From positions 1 to 64,000 of the forward strand of contig PXDF01000063.1 in the NCBI GenBank assembly GCA_003566455.1: a stretch of DNA of 64,000 nt, read 5' to 3'. This DNA comes from Desulfonatronovibrio sp. (GTDB lineage Bacteria; Desulfobacterota; Desulfovibrionia; Desulfovibrionales; Desulfonatronovibrionaceae). Under the pieces are notes generated by a model, which had not been told where the DNA came from, searched no databases, and was given only the letters and a program-made list of their open reading frames with translations. This document shows, piece after piece, positions 18,721 through 29,640 of the stretch. A program made the translations under genes and the position numbers. Position 1 is the first letter of the stretch. The number at the start of each line of letters is the position of its first letter.

Positions 18721-19875
18721 TTAATCCATCTGGACAGGGGCGGCCACAAACTGGCCATCCTTGACTTTTTTAACAAACGCAGGCTTTAGGGTATCACCTT
18801 TGTCATTAAAATATGTCAAGCCAGCTATGCCCTGATAAGCGTTTTCAGGGGAGTTGATGCCGGCGATGTATTCCCTGACCTTTTCCCTGTCTTCACCTGC
18901 CTCGGCAATGGCCTGCAAAAGGATCCCAGCGGCGTCATAGGCATTGGCGCTCATCCAGTCCACTTCACGGTTAAACCTGTTTCTGAAATTTTCCAGAAAT
19001 TCCTTTGCATCGCCTTCAGCAGCGTCAGCCAGGAAAGGTACCGTGAGGTATGTGTTTTCTGCGGCAGATCCGGCCAGGCTGATGTAATCGACATTGTCAA
19101 AACCGTCAGCCCCGAATTTGGCTACTTTCATTCCCAGGTTGTCGGCCTGACCAGCAATAAGAGCTCCTTCAGGATAATAGCCGGAGATAAACAGGCCGTC
19201 AGGATTTCTTCCTCTGAGTCTTGTGAGCTGGGGGTTAAAATCTGAAGCACCGGAAACATAAGCTTCCTGACCCACGATATTCAGGCCCAGTTTACTGGCC
19301 TTATTTACAAAAGCATCCTTAAGACCTATGCCATAATCGTTGTTTTCATAAAAAACTGCAATGTTTTTAAGTTCCAATACTTCATTGACATATTGGGCCA
19401 GAAATTCTCCCTGGTAGTCGTCCCGGTACACAACCCTGAAGGCCCATGTCTTGCCATCGCGGTCCTTGCTTTGCTCGCTAATGGAAACAGCGGTTGTGGT
19501 CGGAGCGACAACAGGAACGCCGTGACGAAGATATTGAGGCAGGGCGGCCAGATGAGCGGATGAGCAGAGATGTCCGACAACTCCCACGATATTCCTGTTC
19601 TGGGCGATTCTTGAAGAAACAGTTGCTGCTTCCCTGGGTTCGCATTGTTCATCCATCCATTCCACGCGGATCTGTTTGCCGTTAATACCACCCTGAGCGT
19701 TGATTTCTTCAACTTTCAGGGTTACGCCCGCCTTGACATTATCGCCGTAACCGGCCAATGCCCCGGTGAATGGAGAAGCCACTGCAATTCTGATGGTATC
19801 AGCCAGTGCAGGAGTACTCAAAAACAGCACCAGTAAGCAGGCTGCAACAGCCTTAAGCCATGTTTTACCAATCAT
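18721..19875 (-). CDS. livK: Branched-chain amino-acid ABC transporter substrate-binding protein
   Basis: Signal peptide then IRIAVASPFTGALAGYGDNVKAGVTLKVEEINAQGGINGKQI. Confidence 0.93.
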   Translation of the reverse strand: MIGKTWLKAVAACLLVLFLSTPALADTIRIAVASPFTGALAGYGDNVKAGVTLKVEEINAQGGINGKQIRVEWMDEQCEPREAATVSSRIAQNRNIVGVVGHLCSSAHLAALPQYLRHGVPVVAPTTTAVSISEQSKDRDGKTWAFRVVYRDDYQGEFLAQYVNEVLELKNIAVFYENNDYGIGLKDAFVNKASKLGLNIVGQEAYVSGASDFNPQLTRLRGRNPDGLFISGYYPEGALIAGQADNLGMKVAKFGADGFDNVDYISLAGSAAENTYLTVPFLADAAEGDAKEFLENFRNRFNREVDWMSANAYDAAGILLQAIAEAGEDREKVREYIAGINSPENAYQGIAGLTYFNDKGDTLKPAFVKKVKDGQFVAAPVQMD

Positions 19876-20019
19876 TTTAACCTCCTGAAAAAACAGTTAT
19901 ATTTGTTAAAAAAAAATATAAAAAAGAATTCATAATTAATCAAGGGTTAAATGGTATAAAATTATAACAGGGCTATATAAACTTATCATCAGATCATCAA
20001 AAATTCAATATAACTCATT

Positions 20020-22317
20020 TTATTGTTTGATCATTTCGCGGCCATACACCGCCTGACCCAGGGAAATGCAGGCGTCATTGGGAGGAAGCATTCTGTGGAC
20101 CAGGACATTGAGTCCCGAGTTGACCAACAGATCCTGCAAAAGCCCTGAAAGGGTCATGTTCTGCATAACCCCTCCACTTAAGCCTACTGTTGAAACGCCT
20201 GTCTCTCTGGAAGCGCTTGTTACCCAGTTGCAGATTCCGTGCGCAAGGGACAAATGAAACCGGCGGCTGATAATTTCCGGTCTTGTTCCTGCCTTAAGGT
20301 CTTGAAAGACGTTTTCAAAAAGGGCAGGAGTATTCAGGATAATCATTCCACCCCTTCTGAACAAATCTGCATCATAATGATTTGTTTCAGAAGGGTCCTG
20401 GATTTTTTCCAGTCTGATTGCTCCCTGACCCTCATACTCAATGGTCTCAACCAGACCCAGAAGAGCGGCCACAGCATCAAAAAGCCTTCCGCAGCCAGAG
20501 GAAAGCGGCGAATTGATATTCTGATCAAGCATTCTGAAAATATGTTTCTGCTGGTTCCTGAATTTTTTCATCCAGGGAAAGCCATAAAAATTTTCAACTC
20601 CAAGCTGACGCAGGAAACTGAGTGCTATCCTCCAGGGTTCTTCAATAGCCTTTTCTCCCCCGGGAAGCTGAACAGGTTGAAAAGACCCCAGTCTGTTCAT
20701 GGTCAGCTTCGTGTTGTCCACCAGTAAAAGCTCTCCACCCCACAGGGTCCGGTCCAGGCCAAGACCGGTTCCGTCCAGGGCAACTCCAAGACACTGACCC
20801 TGAAATCTGTTTTCCGCCATAACTGCAAAGATATGGGCAAAATGGTGCTGAAGGGTGAAAACCGGGAGTCCAGATTCCTCATGCGCGTACCTGGAGCTTA
20901 GATAATCAGGGTGATAATCACGGATAATTGCCTGGGGTTCTTCCTGCAGGACATTCTTGAAATGATGAATTGTTTCAAGAAAAAAATCATAGGTTTCCAG
21001 GTTTTTCAGGTCCCCAATATGCTGCGATACATATGCATGATCATTTTTGGTCAGGCAGATTGTGTTTTTGAGCTCCGGGCCTGCCCCGAGGACTGAAGGT
21101 CCTTTTTCTGCCAGAAAAACAGGGGCCGGTGTGTAGCCTCTGGCCCGCCGCAGAAAAACAGGATTCCGGTCTGGGACAAAGACCACTGAATCGTCGCAGC
21201 GGATCAATATATCCCTGTTGTGCAGTAAAAAATAATCAGCGATAGGGCACAGGCGTATAAGGGCTTCCCGGTTTCCAAGGCTGATGGGCTCTGAACTTGA
21301 ATTCCCTGAGGTCATTACCAGGGCCGCTGGTTTTTCTGGAGGCAGAATTTTTTTCATATAATGGAAAAGCACTAAATGCATTGGAGTGTAAGGGAGCATC
21401 AGGCCCAGATTCTCAGTATCAGGAGATAGAAGGGGACTTAAAATAAATGGTTTTTTAACCGGCACAATAACAATGGGATGTTCCATGCCGGTCAGAATTT
21501 TCTCCTGATGAGGATTTATGCGCGTAATCATTTCAGCGGTTTCAATATCCGAAACCATAATTGCAAGGGACTTCCCAGGTCTGTTTTTTCTTTTCCTGAG
21601 TTGTTCAACGCTTTGATTGTTTCCTGCGTCACATACCAGATGAAATCCACCCAATCCCTTGGCTGCAATTATTTTACCCTGGATCAGAAGTTCAGCCGTT
21701 CTGGCCATGGATTCTCTGTTCCTGGCTATTTCCTTGCCCTGTTTATCAGCAAGCCATACTTCTGGACCGCAAACCGGACAGGCGTTGGGCTGAGCGTGGA
21801 ACCTGCGGTTTGAGGGCTCATTATATTCAGCAAGGCAGTTGGGACACATTTCAAAACAGGCCATGGAAGTCATGGGCCGGTCATATGGTATGGAACGGGT
21901 AATGGTCAGCCTTGGGCCGCAATTGGTGCAGTTGGTGAAGGGATAAAGATATCTCCTGTCCCCCGGATCAAGTACTTCTCTCTGGCAATCCAGGCATACA
22001 GAGGCGTCCGGGCTTATCAGGACCTGATGAGTTCGCCCGGAGACGCTGGGAGTTATGGTGAATTCTTTAAAATGGGCCAGGGACTCCATTTCCAGGTTTT
22101 CAATTCTGGTGATACCTGCCAGAGGGGGTGGATGATCAGTCAGGTTCCGGTCAAAGGCTTCAAGGTTTTCTTCTTCTCCCTCAACATCGATGACCACTCC
22201 TTCCTGTGTGTTGGATACAGAACCTGTCAGGGAAAGCTCTCTTGCCAGGCGATAGACAAAGGGTCTGAATCCCACCCCCTGAACACGGCCGTTGACAATA
22301 TACCTTTTTCGTTTCAT
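20020..22317 (-). CDS. hypF: Carbamoyltransferase HypF
   Basis: Acylphosphatase N-term (VQGVGFRPFVYRLA), zinc fingers CLDCQREV...CTNCGPR, CPNCLAEY...CPVCGPEV, YrdC-like domain, C-term HHFAHIFAVMAEN. Confidence 0.95.
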   Translation of the reverse strand: MKRKRYIVNGRVQGVGFRPFVYRLARELSLTGSVSNTQEGVVIDVEGEEENLEAFDRNLTDHPPPLAGITRIENLEMESLAHFKEFTITPSVSGRTHQVLISPDASVCLDCQREVLDPGDRRYLYPFTNCTNCGPRLTITRSIPYDRPMTSMACFEMCPNCLAEYNEPSNRRFHAQPNACPVCGPEVWLADKQGKEIARNRESMARTAELLIQGKIIAAKGLGGFHLVCDAGNNQSVEQLRKRKNRPGKSLAIMVSDIETAEMITRINPHQEKILTGMEHPIVIVPVKKPFILSPLLSPDTENLGLMLPYTPMHLVLFHYMKKILPPEKPAALVMTSGNSSSEPISLGNREALIRLCPIADYFLLHNRDILIRCDDSVVFVPDRNPVFLRRARGYTPAPVFLAEKGPSVLGAGPELKNTICLTKNDHAYVSQHIGDLKNLETYDFFLETIHHFKNVLQEEPQAIIRDYHPDYLSSRYAHEESGLPVFTLQHHFAHIFAVMAENRFQGQCLGVALDGTGLGLDRTLWGGELLLVDNTKLTMNRLGSFQPVQLPGGEKAIEEPWRIALSFLRQLGVENFYGFPWMKKFRNQQKHIFRMLDQNINSPLSSGCGRLFDAVAALLGLVETIEYEGQGAIRLEKIQDPSETNHYDADLFRRGGMIILNTPALFENVFQDLKAGTRPEIISRRFHLSLAHGICNWVTSASRETGVSTVGLSGGVMQNMTLSGLLQDLLVNSGLNVLVHRMLPPNDACISLGQAVYGREMIKQ

Positions 22318-22623
22318 CTTAATATGTTCGGCTGCAATTTTTTCATCTGAATGATGAACATAAGTTTTATCCGACTTCTTGAACTTAGCTTCTGCAAGGC
22401 ATCGAAGCAAGCAGTAAATATTTCAACTGATCACTGGCAGGCCTGACCAGCCTGTCCTGGCTTTGTATCATTGATTTTTCGGACTTGCCCACAAAATTCA
22501 GAGGTCAGAAATCAGGGGTCAGAACATATAAAGAAATATTTTGCGTAACTGGTTGATTCGCATTCGGTTGAACGCTAATTCACAGCTAAATCTGAGGAAA
22601 ATATAAGATGCAAGGAAGCTGAT

Positions 22624-23760
22624 GTGACAGATGATAATAAAGGAATAGGAGTATTCAGTATTGAATGCATTGATGGCAGAGCCAGGGCCGGGGAACTGAT
22701 TACGGTCCATGGCCGAGTCAGAACACCGGTTTTCATGCCCGTGGGTACTCAGGGCAGCGTGAAAAGTCTGTGCCCGGAAGACCTGATAAGTATTCAGACT
22801 TCAATTATCCTTGGTAATACTTACCATCTTTATCTGAGGCCCGGGGATAATCTGCTGGCTGAGATGGGCGGCCTGGGCAGATTCATGAGCTGGAACAGGC
22901 CAATACTGACCGATTCAGGCGGGTTCCAGGTCTTCAGCCTGTCTGATCTCAGAAAAATCAGTGATGATGGAGTAGAATTTTCTTCTCATATTGACGGGTC
23001 AAGGCATTTTTTTACTCCGGAAAAGGTTGTGGCCATCCAGAACAATATTGGTTCAAGCATCATGATGGTCCTGGATGAATGTGTGCCATACGGGGCTGAC
23101 TTTCAATATACATCAAGATCCCTTAAGCTTACTACTGACTGGGCGTCCAGGAGTCGAAATTTTTATCCGCCTGGAGCCGGAAATCAACTCATGTTCGGCA
23201 TTGTACAGGGCGGATTTTTTCATGAGCTCAGGAAAGAAAGCGCCGGACAGATTACGGATATACCTTTTGACGGATACGCCCTGGGGGGCCTAAGTGTTGG
23301 GGAGTCCAAAGAAGAAATGCTGGATATAATGCACTATTCAATCCCGCTTCTGCCAAATGAAAAGCCCAGATATCTAATGGGTGTCGGCAAGCCAATGGAT
23401 ATTCTGGAGGGCATCAATGCGGGCATAGATATGTTTGACTGTGTTTTGCCCACCAGAAATGCCCGCAACGGAACCCTATATACCTCTCTTGGCCAGATCA
23501 ATATTAAGAGAGCCCAGTTCAAAAGGGATGATTCATCCCTTGATCCCAACTGCGATTGTTATACATGTCAAAAATTTTCCAGATCATATCTCAGGCATCT
23601 ATACATGGCCAGGGAGCTTCTGGCCTATAGCCTCAACTCCATTCATAACCTCAGGTTTTTTATAAATCTTGCGGACAGAGCCAGACAGGCAATTTTTGAT
23701 GGCCGGTTCTCGAAGTTTTTCAGGGAGTTCAAGGATATTTTCGCATCGGGTGGTCAGTGA
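22624..23760 (+). CDS. tgt: tRNA-guanine transglycosylase (queuosine); GTG start
   Basis: [70 protein letters not shown] zinc site. Confidence 0.96.
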   Translation: MTDDNKGIGVFSIECIDGRARAGELITVHGRVRTPVFMPVGTQGSVKSLCPEDLISIQTSIILGNTYHLYLRPGDNLLAEMGGLGRFMSWNRPILTDSGGFQVFSLSDLRKISDDGVEFSSHIDGSRHFFTPEKVVAIQNNIGSSIMMVLDECVPYGADFQYTSRSLKLTTDWASRSRNFYPPGAGNQLMFGIVQGGFFHELRKESAGQITDIPFDGYALGGLSVGESKEEMLDIMHYSIPLLPNEKPRYLMGVGKPMDILEGINAGIDMFDCVLPTRNARNGTLYTSLGQINIKRAQFKRDDSSLDPNCDCYTCQKFSRSYLRHLYMARELLAYSLNSIHNLRFFINLADRARQAIFDGRFSKFFREFKDIFASGGQ

Positions 23761-23841
23761 ATTGGGCAATGGACCAATTTGTCAAAATTAGAGTATAGTC
23801 AATACATTTTTAACCAGAGATCATCAACCAAATGAGAACAT

Positions 23842-25677
23842 ATGAAAAAATATGAAAAAAATGATTTGATAAGAAATATCGCCATAATCGCCCATGTTGA
23901 TCATGGCAAGACAACCCTGGTGGATGCCATGTTCAGACAGAGCGGTGTTTTCAGGGAGGGGCTTGAAGTTGAGGAAAGGATAATGGATTCCATGGACCTG
24001 GAACGTGAAAGAGGAATAACAATAGCGGCCAAGAACTGCGCAGTTGTCTGGAATGGGGTAAAGATAAATATTATTGATACTCCCGGTCACGCAGACTTTG
24101 GAGGAGAAGTTGAACGTTCCCTTTCCATGGCTGACGGAGCATTGCTGCTGGTTGACGCTTCAGAAGGTCCTCTTCCCCAGACCAGGTTTGTCCTGAAAAA
24201 AACCATGGAGGCCGGTCTTAAAATTATTGTTGTCATCAACAAGATAGATCGCCAGGACGCCCGAGTTGCCGAGGTTCTTGACGAGGTTTACGGCCTTTTT
24301 ATTGATCTTGATGCCACTGAGGAGCAGCTTGATTTCCCTGTGGTATACTCAGTGGCCAAGGACGGCATTGCCAAGAGATTTATAGAAGAAGGACCTGAAA
24401 ACCTGGATATACTTTTTGAAACCATAATGGATGTGGTTCCTCCTCCAGGCTATGATCCAGACAAGCCTTTCCAGATGCTTGTATCAGATCTTGGCTACTC
24501 TAATTATCTGGGCAGACTGGCTGTGGGCAAAGTATTTAACGGCACGGCCAGGCAAAGCGATCAGCTTGTTCGGCTGGGACCAGATAATAAACAGGATTTG
24601 CTGCGGGTTACCAAGCTGCAGACTTATGTTGGACTGGAGCTTGTTGAGATTGACCAGGTAACTCCCGGCGATATCGCGGTAATTTCAGGCATTGAAGATG
24701 TGCATATCGGGGATACAATCTGTACCAGGGAAAGCCCGGTGCCTTTGAAGAGGATTACTGTTGATGAGCCGACCGTGGTCATGAAGTTTTCAATCAATAC
24801 TTCTCCCCTGGCCGGCAGAGAGGGCAAGCATGTTCAGTCCAGGAAAATATGGGAGAGGCTTGCCAGGGAAACCCTCAGCAATGTGGCTGTTCAGGTGGAA
24901 GAGTCTCTGGACAGGGAAAGCTTCCTGGTCAAGGGCAGGGGAGAGTTTCAGCTGGCCATCCTTATTGAGACCATGCGCAGGGAAGGGTTTGAAATGAGCG
25001 TGGGTCGCCCTGAGGTTATTTATAAATATTTGAATAATAATAAACTGGAACCCATGGAGCATCTGTTTATTGATTGCGATGAGATTTTCATGGGGATTGT
25101 CACGGAAAAGTTATCCCTGAGAAAGGGGAGGATGATCAATCTGGTCAATCGCGATACCGGCAGAATAAGGGTTGAATTTTCAATTCCTGCCAGGGGACTT
25201 ATTGGATACAGGGATGAATTTCTCACCGACACCAAGGGCACAGGGATTATGAATTCATATTATATGGGATATGAAAATTACCGGGGTGAATTTCCTACAA
25301 GATTCATGGGTTCACTTGTGGCTGATCGTCCTGGATCCGCTGTTCCGTACGCCCTATCCAATCTCAAGGCCAGGGGCAATCTTTTTATCAGGCCGGGTCA
25401 GCCTGTATATGAAGGCATGATTATTGGCGAACATAACCGGGAGGCAGATCTCAATGTAAATGTATGCAAGGAAAAAAAACTGACAAATATCAGGGCAGCC
25501 GGCAAGGATGATGCCATTGTATTGCCTCCGGTCCTTCCCATGACTCTGGAGCGCGCCTTACACTTTATCCGGGAAGATGAACTGGTGGAAATTACTCCCA
25601 AGTCAATCAGGCTCAGGAAGGCTGAGCTTTCAGCAGGCAAGCGGCACAGTTCCAGGAACAAATTCGAGGTTAGATGA
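23842..25677 (+). CDS. typA: TypA/BipA ribosome-associated GTPase
   Basis: IAIIAHVDHGKTTLVDAMFRQSG, ERGITIAAKNCAV, GRGEFQLAILIETMRREGFEMSVGRPEVI. Confidence 0.97.
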   Translation: MKKYEKNDLIRNIAIIAHVDHGKTTLVDAMFRQSGVFREGLEVEERIMDSMDLERERGITIAAKNCAVVWNGVKINIIDTPGHADFGGEVERSLSMADGALLLVDASEGPLPQTRFVLKKTMEAGLKIIVVINKIDRQDARVAEVLDEVYGLFIDLDATEEQLDFPVVYSVAKDGIAKRFIEEGPENLDILFETIMDVVPPPGYDPDKPFQMLVSDLGYSNYLGRLAVGKVFNGTARQSDQLVRLGPDNKQDLLRVTKLQTYVGLELVEIDQVTPGDIAVISGIEDVHIGDTICTRESPVPLKRITVDEPTVVMKFSINTSPLAGREGKHVQSRKIWERLARETLSNVAVQVEESLDRESFLVKGRGEFQLAILIETMRREGFEMSVGRPEVIYKYLNNNKLEPMEHLFIDCDEIFMGIVTEKLSLRKGRMINLVNRDTGRIRVEFSIPARGLIGYRDEFLTDTKGTGIMNSYYMGYENYRGEFPTRFMGSLVADRPGSAVPYALSNLKARGNLFIRPGQPVYEGMIIGEHNREADLNVNVCKEKKLTNIRAAGKDDAIVLPPVLPMTLERALHFIREDELVEITPKSIRLRKAELSAGKRHSSRNKFEVR

Positions 25678-25916
25678 ATCAGTTAAGCGCGACAGGCAAT
25701 TCATACACAGGTTATTATTGAACTTTCAGACAAAATTGTAATTGGAATTGATACTAAAGGAGCTATTCACTTACTCCGTCTATCTTATAGACTGAAGATG
25801 GTGATATGATCACGTCCAATGGTCACTTAAAATCTACAACCTGAATATCGGCTGACAGATAATGACTCACGGTGCAGGGGATATATGGTCGCAACAGAAT
25901 AGAATCAGGAGATAAT

Positions 25917-26822
25917 ATGAAAAAAGTCTTTTCTTTTTTAATAATTGCTGTCTTGTTTTTCCCTTCAAGCCTTATGGCTGGCTTACAGGAGGATAATCTT
26001 ATCAATAATCTGGTTAAGAGGTTTCAGGAGATTATTACTGACAGGGGGGGCGATCCAGAATCAATTGTCAGTGATGATATGTATGTGTCGCGCAGCATCC
26101 CCTTTGAGCTGAATGTCAGCGGACAGATCCTGAACATGTACGCGGTCAGGGTGGAATTCTCCCTGCCTGATACCGGACAGAAGCAGAGTGTGACCATGCT
26201 TGTTGATGAAACAGGCAATATTCAGTTGGATGGAGCATTTGTGAATCTGATTACCGGCAGGTCAATTCATCAGAAGGTCATGGATGAACTGAACAGACTG
26301 GAAAAGGATCCTCAGGTTGGAGATGTGCTCTTTAAAGGTACTGGAAAGGCTGAAGTACTTTTTCTGAGTGATCCGTTCTGCCCGTATTGCAGACACGCCT
26401 ACGACTATCTCTTGGATCAGAAGAGTAGATTGGATGAGTTTAAGATAGCCCACTTTCCTCTTGATCCCAACTCAGGCGCCGTCGCCCTGACTTTTCTCAT
26501 GATGGATCATAAGGGTAGAGACAGCTTTCAACAGGTTGTTGACTTTGCTTACACGATTGACAGAAGCAGATTAAGCGGTAACGCAGATTATTCTGTTATC
26601 CGGATTTTTAATGAAGAATTTGGGACATACTCTCTGAGCCCAGAAGAAGTATTTGAATTTTTGAAGGAAAAACACCAAGACAGCCTGGCCAGAGATATGG
26701 AAGAGATGCGGAATATAGGTCTCAGCGGAACACCGGTGATTATTATCAACAGCTTCAAAGTGGACGGATTCAACAGGAACAGGATCAATGATCTTTTGAA
26801 TCAGGCCATGGAACAGGAATGA
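25917..26822 (+). CDS. Exported thioredoxin-fold protein (DsbC/DsbG/DsbA-like)
   Basis: Signal peptide MKKVFSFLIIAVLFFPSSLMA; redox motif FLSDPFCPYCRHAYDYLL; GLSGTPVIIINSFKVDG (cis-Pro loop). Confidence 0.82.
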   Translation: MKKVFSFLIIAVLFFPSSLMAGLQEDNLINNLVKRFQEIITDRGGDPESIVSDDMYVSRSIPFELNVSGQILNMYAVRVEFSLPDTGQKQSVTMLVDETGNIQLDGAFVNLITGRSIHQKVMDELNRLEKDPQVGDVLFKGTGKAEVLFLSDPFCPYCRHAYDYLLDQKSRLDEFKIAHFPLDPNSGAVALTFLMMDHKGRDSFQQVVDFAYTIDRSRLSGNADYSVIRIFNEEFGTYSLSPEEVFEFLKEKHQDSLARDMEEMRNIGLSGTPVIIINSFKVDGFNRNRINDLLNQAMEQE

Positions 26823-26985
26823 TATATCAGGTCTTTAAACCGTTTGTTCTTAAAACCAAAGCATTGGAAAAAGACTTGAGAGTCCATCAGCCAGTCTTTA
26901 AATTTTCTGCGCCCCCTGCGGTAAAGTTTATTCTAGATTACTTGCCCCAGAGGGCACAGATAATATTTTTTCTGCTATTACTGTC

Positions 26986-29190
26986 TTATCGAGGGTCTCT
27001 CCCGCGTCCTGACCGGCCTCTGTCACCGCCGCGACCTCTGGGAGCAGGCCTGGACGCAGCCTGCAGGTCGAACTTTTCCCCGTTTTCTTCCATTAGAACA
27101 GCCATTCGGCTGAGGCGAACTTTGCCCCGATCCCCGATTTCAATGACCTTGACTTTCAACGTGTCTCCAATTTTGACCACATCACTGACCTTTTCTATTC
27201 TCTTGGTGTCCAGCTGGGAAATATGCACCAGGCCGTCAACACCGGGCAGAATTTCAACCACCGCCCCGAAATCAAGAATCCGTTTGACCTCTCCTTCATA
27301 GTCCTTGCCCAGCTCCGCCTTCTGGTTGAAAAACAGGATCATTTGTCTGGTTTTTTCAAGGATCTCCTGAGTTGGGGAGAATATTGTAATCTTGCCTGAG
27401 TCCTCAATGTCTATTGATGATCCGGTCTCAGCTGTAATGGCTTTGATATTTTTCCCCGAGGGTCCGATGACGTCTTTGATCTTGTCGGTATCAACATAGA
27501 CAATTTCGGTTTTGGGAGCGTACCTGGAAAGTTCTGGTCTGGGCTTGTCAATGACCTTGTTCATACCGTCCAGAATGGTTTTTTTAGCAATGCTGGCCTG
27601 TTCCAGTGCCCTGTACATGACATCCATGGGAATGCCGGGAATTTTTATATCCATTTGAACAGCTGTAACTCCTTCATAGGTCCCTGCAATCTTGAAGTCC
27701 ATATCTCCAAGATGATCTTCATCACCCAGGATGTCGGTGAGAACCAGATACTCATCTTCTTCCTTGATCAGTCCCATGGCAATTCCGGCTACAGGCTCCT
27801 TTATGGGCACTCCAGCGTCCATGAGAGATAAAATTCCACCGCATACAGTGGCCATGGATGAAGAACCATTACTTTCCATGACCTCGGAGACAATTCTGAT
27901 GGTAAACGGAAATTCTTCAATATCGGGCAATACTGGAGTCAAGGCTCTTTCTGCCAGTATTCCATGCCCGATTTCTCTTCTGGAAGGACCTCTTAAGAAT
28001 TTAACTTCTCCCACACAATATGGGGGAAAATTGTAATGAAGCATGAACCTCTTGGTACTGTCGCCAGTCAGAGTTTCTATGCGCTGTTCATCTGAACCGC
28101 TTCCAAGTGTAGTTATGCAGAGGGACTTTGTCTCACCCCTGGCGAATAAGGCAGAGCCATGGGTTCTGGGGAGGAGACCTATTTCAATGGCCAAAGGCCT
28201 GACCGTGGTCAGATCCCGTCCGTCAATTCGAGTCCTGGTTTCCAGAATTTTTTCCCGAACAATCTTTTTTTCCAGTTCTTCGAGCATATTGACGGCTTTG
28301 GCATACTTTTCCGAATCTTCTCCCAGGTTTTCAGCTATTGTTCCCTTGAATTTTACGGATGCTTCTTTTTTGGCTTCTCTGCGTTCCATTTTATCTGGAA
28401 TAAAAAGAATCCTGGACAGATCTGTCGCTGCCAGATCAAAAATCATTTTTTCCAGGTCCGGATCTTTTTCAGGTTCTGCAAAAAGGGGCAGTTTTTCTTT
28501 TCCGCAGAGTTCCCGGAGTTTTTCCTGAGCCGCGATGAGGGGAATGATTTGTTGCTGCCCCCAGTTAATGGCATCGGCTATTACCTTTTCAGGCAGAAAT
28601 TCAGTAAACCCCTCAACCATAACCACACCATCCCTGGTAGCAGCAACTATAAGATTGAGGTCGCTTTGCTCAAGGAGTTTATGACTGGGATTGAGGACGA
28701 ATTCATCATCAATATAGCCGATTCTGGCACCGGCGATTGGGCCGGAAAAAGGAATCCTGGAAATATGAAGGGCAGCTGAAGCGCCGCTGATGGCCAGAAC
28801 ATCAGGGTCATTGTCTGAATCAGCTGACAGCACTGTGGCTATGACCTGGACTTCATCCTTGAATGTTCTGGGAAAGAGTGGCCTGATAGGACGGTCAATA
28901 AGTCTGGAAACAAGAGTTTCCCGGTCGCTTGGCCGGCCGATTTCACGCTTGAAGTAGCCTCCGGGTATTCTGCCAGAAGCATAGGACATTTCCTGATAAT
29001 TGACCACCAGAGGGAAATACCCGGGATCATGTTGCATGGCCTGACTGACTGCGGTGACAAGGACAACCGTGTCTCCCCCGCGGACCACAATCGATCCGTC
29101 AGCCTGATTAGCCAGCTTTCCGGTTTCAAATATTATCTCGCAGTCTCCTGCTGTAGCGCTGGTTGAGTTAATTTTAAATTGGTTTTCCAT
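26986..29190 (-). CDS. pnp: Polyribonucleotide nucleotidyltransferase
   Basis: GRIPGGYFKREIGRPSDRETLVSRLIDRPIRPLFP, KH and S1 domains at C terminus. Confidence 0.98.
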   Translation of the reverse strand: MENQFKINSTSATAGDCEIIFETGKLANQADGSIVVRGGDTVVLVTAVSQAMQHDPGYFPLVVNYQEMSYASGRIPGGYFKREIGRPSDRETLVSRLIDRPIRPLFPRTFKDEVQVIATVLSADSDNDPDVLAISGASAALHISRIPFSGPIAGARIGYIDDEFVLNPSHKLLEQSDLNLIVAATRDGVVMVEGFTEFLPEKVIADAINWGQQQIIPLIAAQEKLRELCGKEKLPLFAEPEKDPDLEKMIFDLAATDLSRILFIPDKMERREAKKEASVKFKGTIAENLGEDSEKYAKAVNMLEELEKKIVREKILETRTRIDGRDLTTVRPLAIEIGLLPRTHGSALFARGETKSLCITTLGSGSDEQRIETLTGDSTKRFMLHYNFPPYCVGEVKFLRGPSRREIGHGILAERALTPVLPDIEEFPFTIRIVSEVMESNGSSSMATVCGGILSLMDAGVPIKEPVAGIAMGLIKEEDEYLVLTDILGDEDHLGDMDFKIAGTYEGVTAVQMDIKIPGIPMDVMYRALEQASIAKKTILDGMNKVIDKPRPELSRYAPKTEIVYVDTDKIKDVIGPSGKNIKAITAETGSSIDIEDSGKITIFSPTQEILEKTRQMILFFNQKAELGKDYEGEVKRILDFGAVVEILPGVDGLVHISQLDTKRIEKVSDVVKIGDTLKVKVIEIGDRGKVRLSRMAVLMEENGEKFDLQAASRPAPRGRGGDRGRSGRGRDPR

Positions 29191-29290
29191 TTTCTTTTAT
29201 CCTTTAAGCTAAAATGATTGAAATATTGAAAGATAGGGCCAGAACGCGGAGGAATTGTTATCTATCAAAGGCGCGGTCAAAAAAGGCAGG

Positions 29291-29330
29291 AAAAGGGCGC
29301 GCCTGTCCACAGAAAGAGTGCGGCACGCCC
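29291..29330 (-). terminator. Stem-loop between rpsO and pnp (terminator/attenuator or processing site)
   Basis: GGGCGTGCC/GGCGCGCCC stem (minus strand, one G-U) followed by TTTT. Confidence 0.6.
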
Positions 29331-29340
29331 TGATCCGGTA

Positions 29341-29604
29341 TTACTTTCTAAGGCCGAGACGGGTAATAATCTCTCGATATCTTTCAATGTCTTTTTCCTT
29401 GAGGTAGTTGAGCAGATTCCTTCTCTTGCCAACCAGTTTAAGCAGACCGGTCCTGGAGTGGAAGTCCTTTTTATGGATCTTAAAGTGTTCAGTAAGATAC
29501 TTGATCCTTTCGGTAAGCAGAGCAACCTGGACCTCGGGAGAACCGGTGTCATTGTCGTGCTTTTTATACTCCTCAATAATTCTGGTCTTTTCATCGGGAT
29601 TCAT
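29341..29604 (-). CDS. rpsO: 30S ribosomal protein S15
   Basis: [53 protein letters not shown]. Confidence 0.97.
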   Translation of the reverse strand: MNPDEKTRIIEEYKKHDNDTGSPEVQVALLTERIKYLTEHFKIHKKDFHSRTGLLKLVGKRRNLLNYLKEKDIERYREIITRLGLRK

Positions 29605-29640
29605 AACCACAGCGATATCCTCCTTGATTAATTGTCATTC

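Noticed and set aside
20239-20727. Plus-strand 162-aa ORF
   Set aside because: Antisense to hypF; no domain recognised.
25680-25916. Possible small RNA or attenuator between typA and the thioredoxin-fold gene
   Set aside because: No convincing stem-loop followed by a T-run, and no other independent evidence.
28159-28779. Plus-strand 206-aa ORF, Phe-rich
   Set aside because: Antisense to pnp; Phe/Gly-rich composition is typical of an antisense reading of charged codons.
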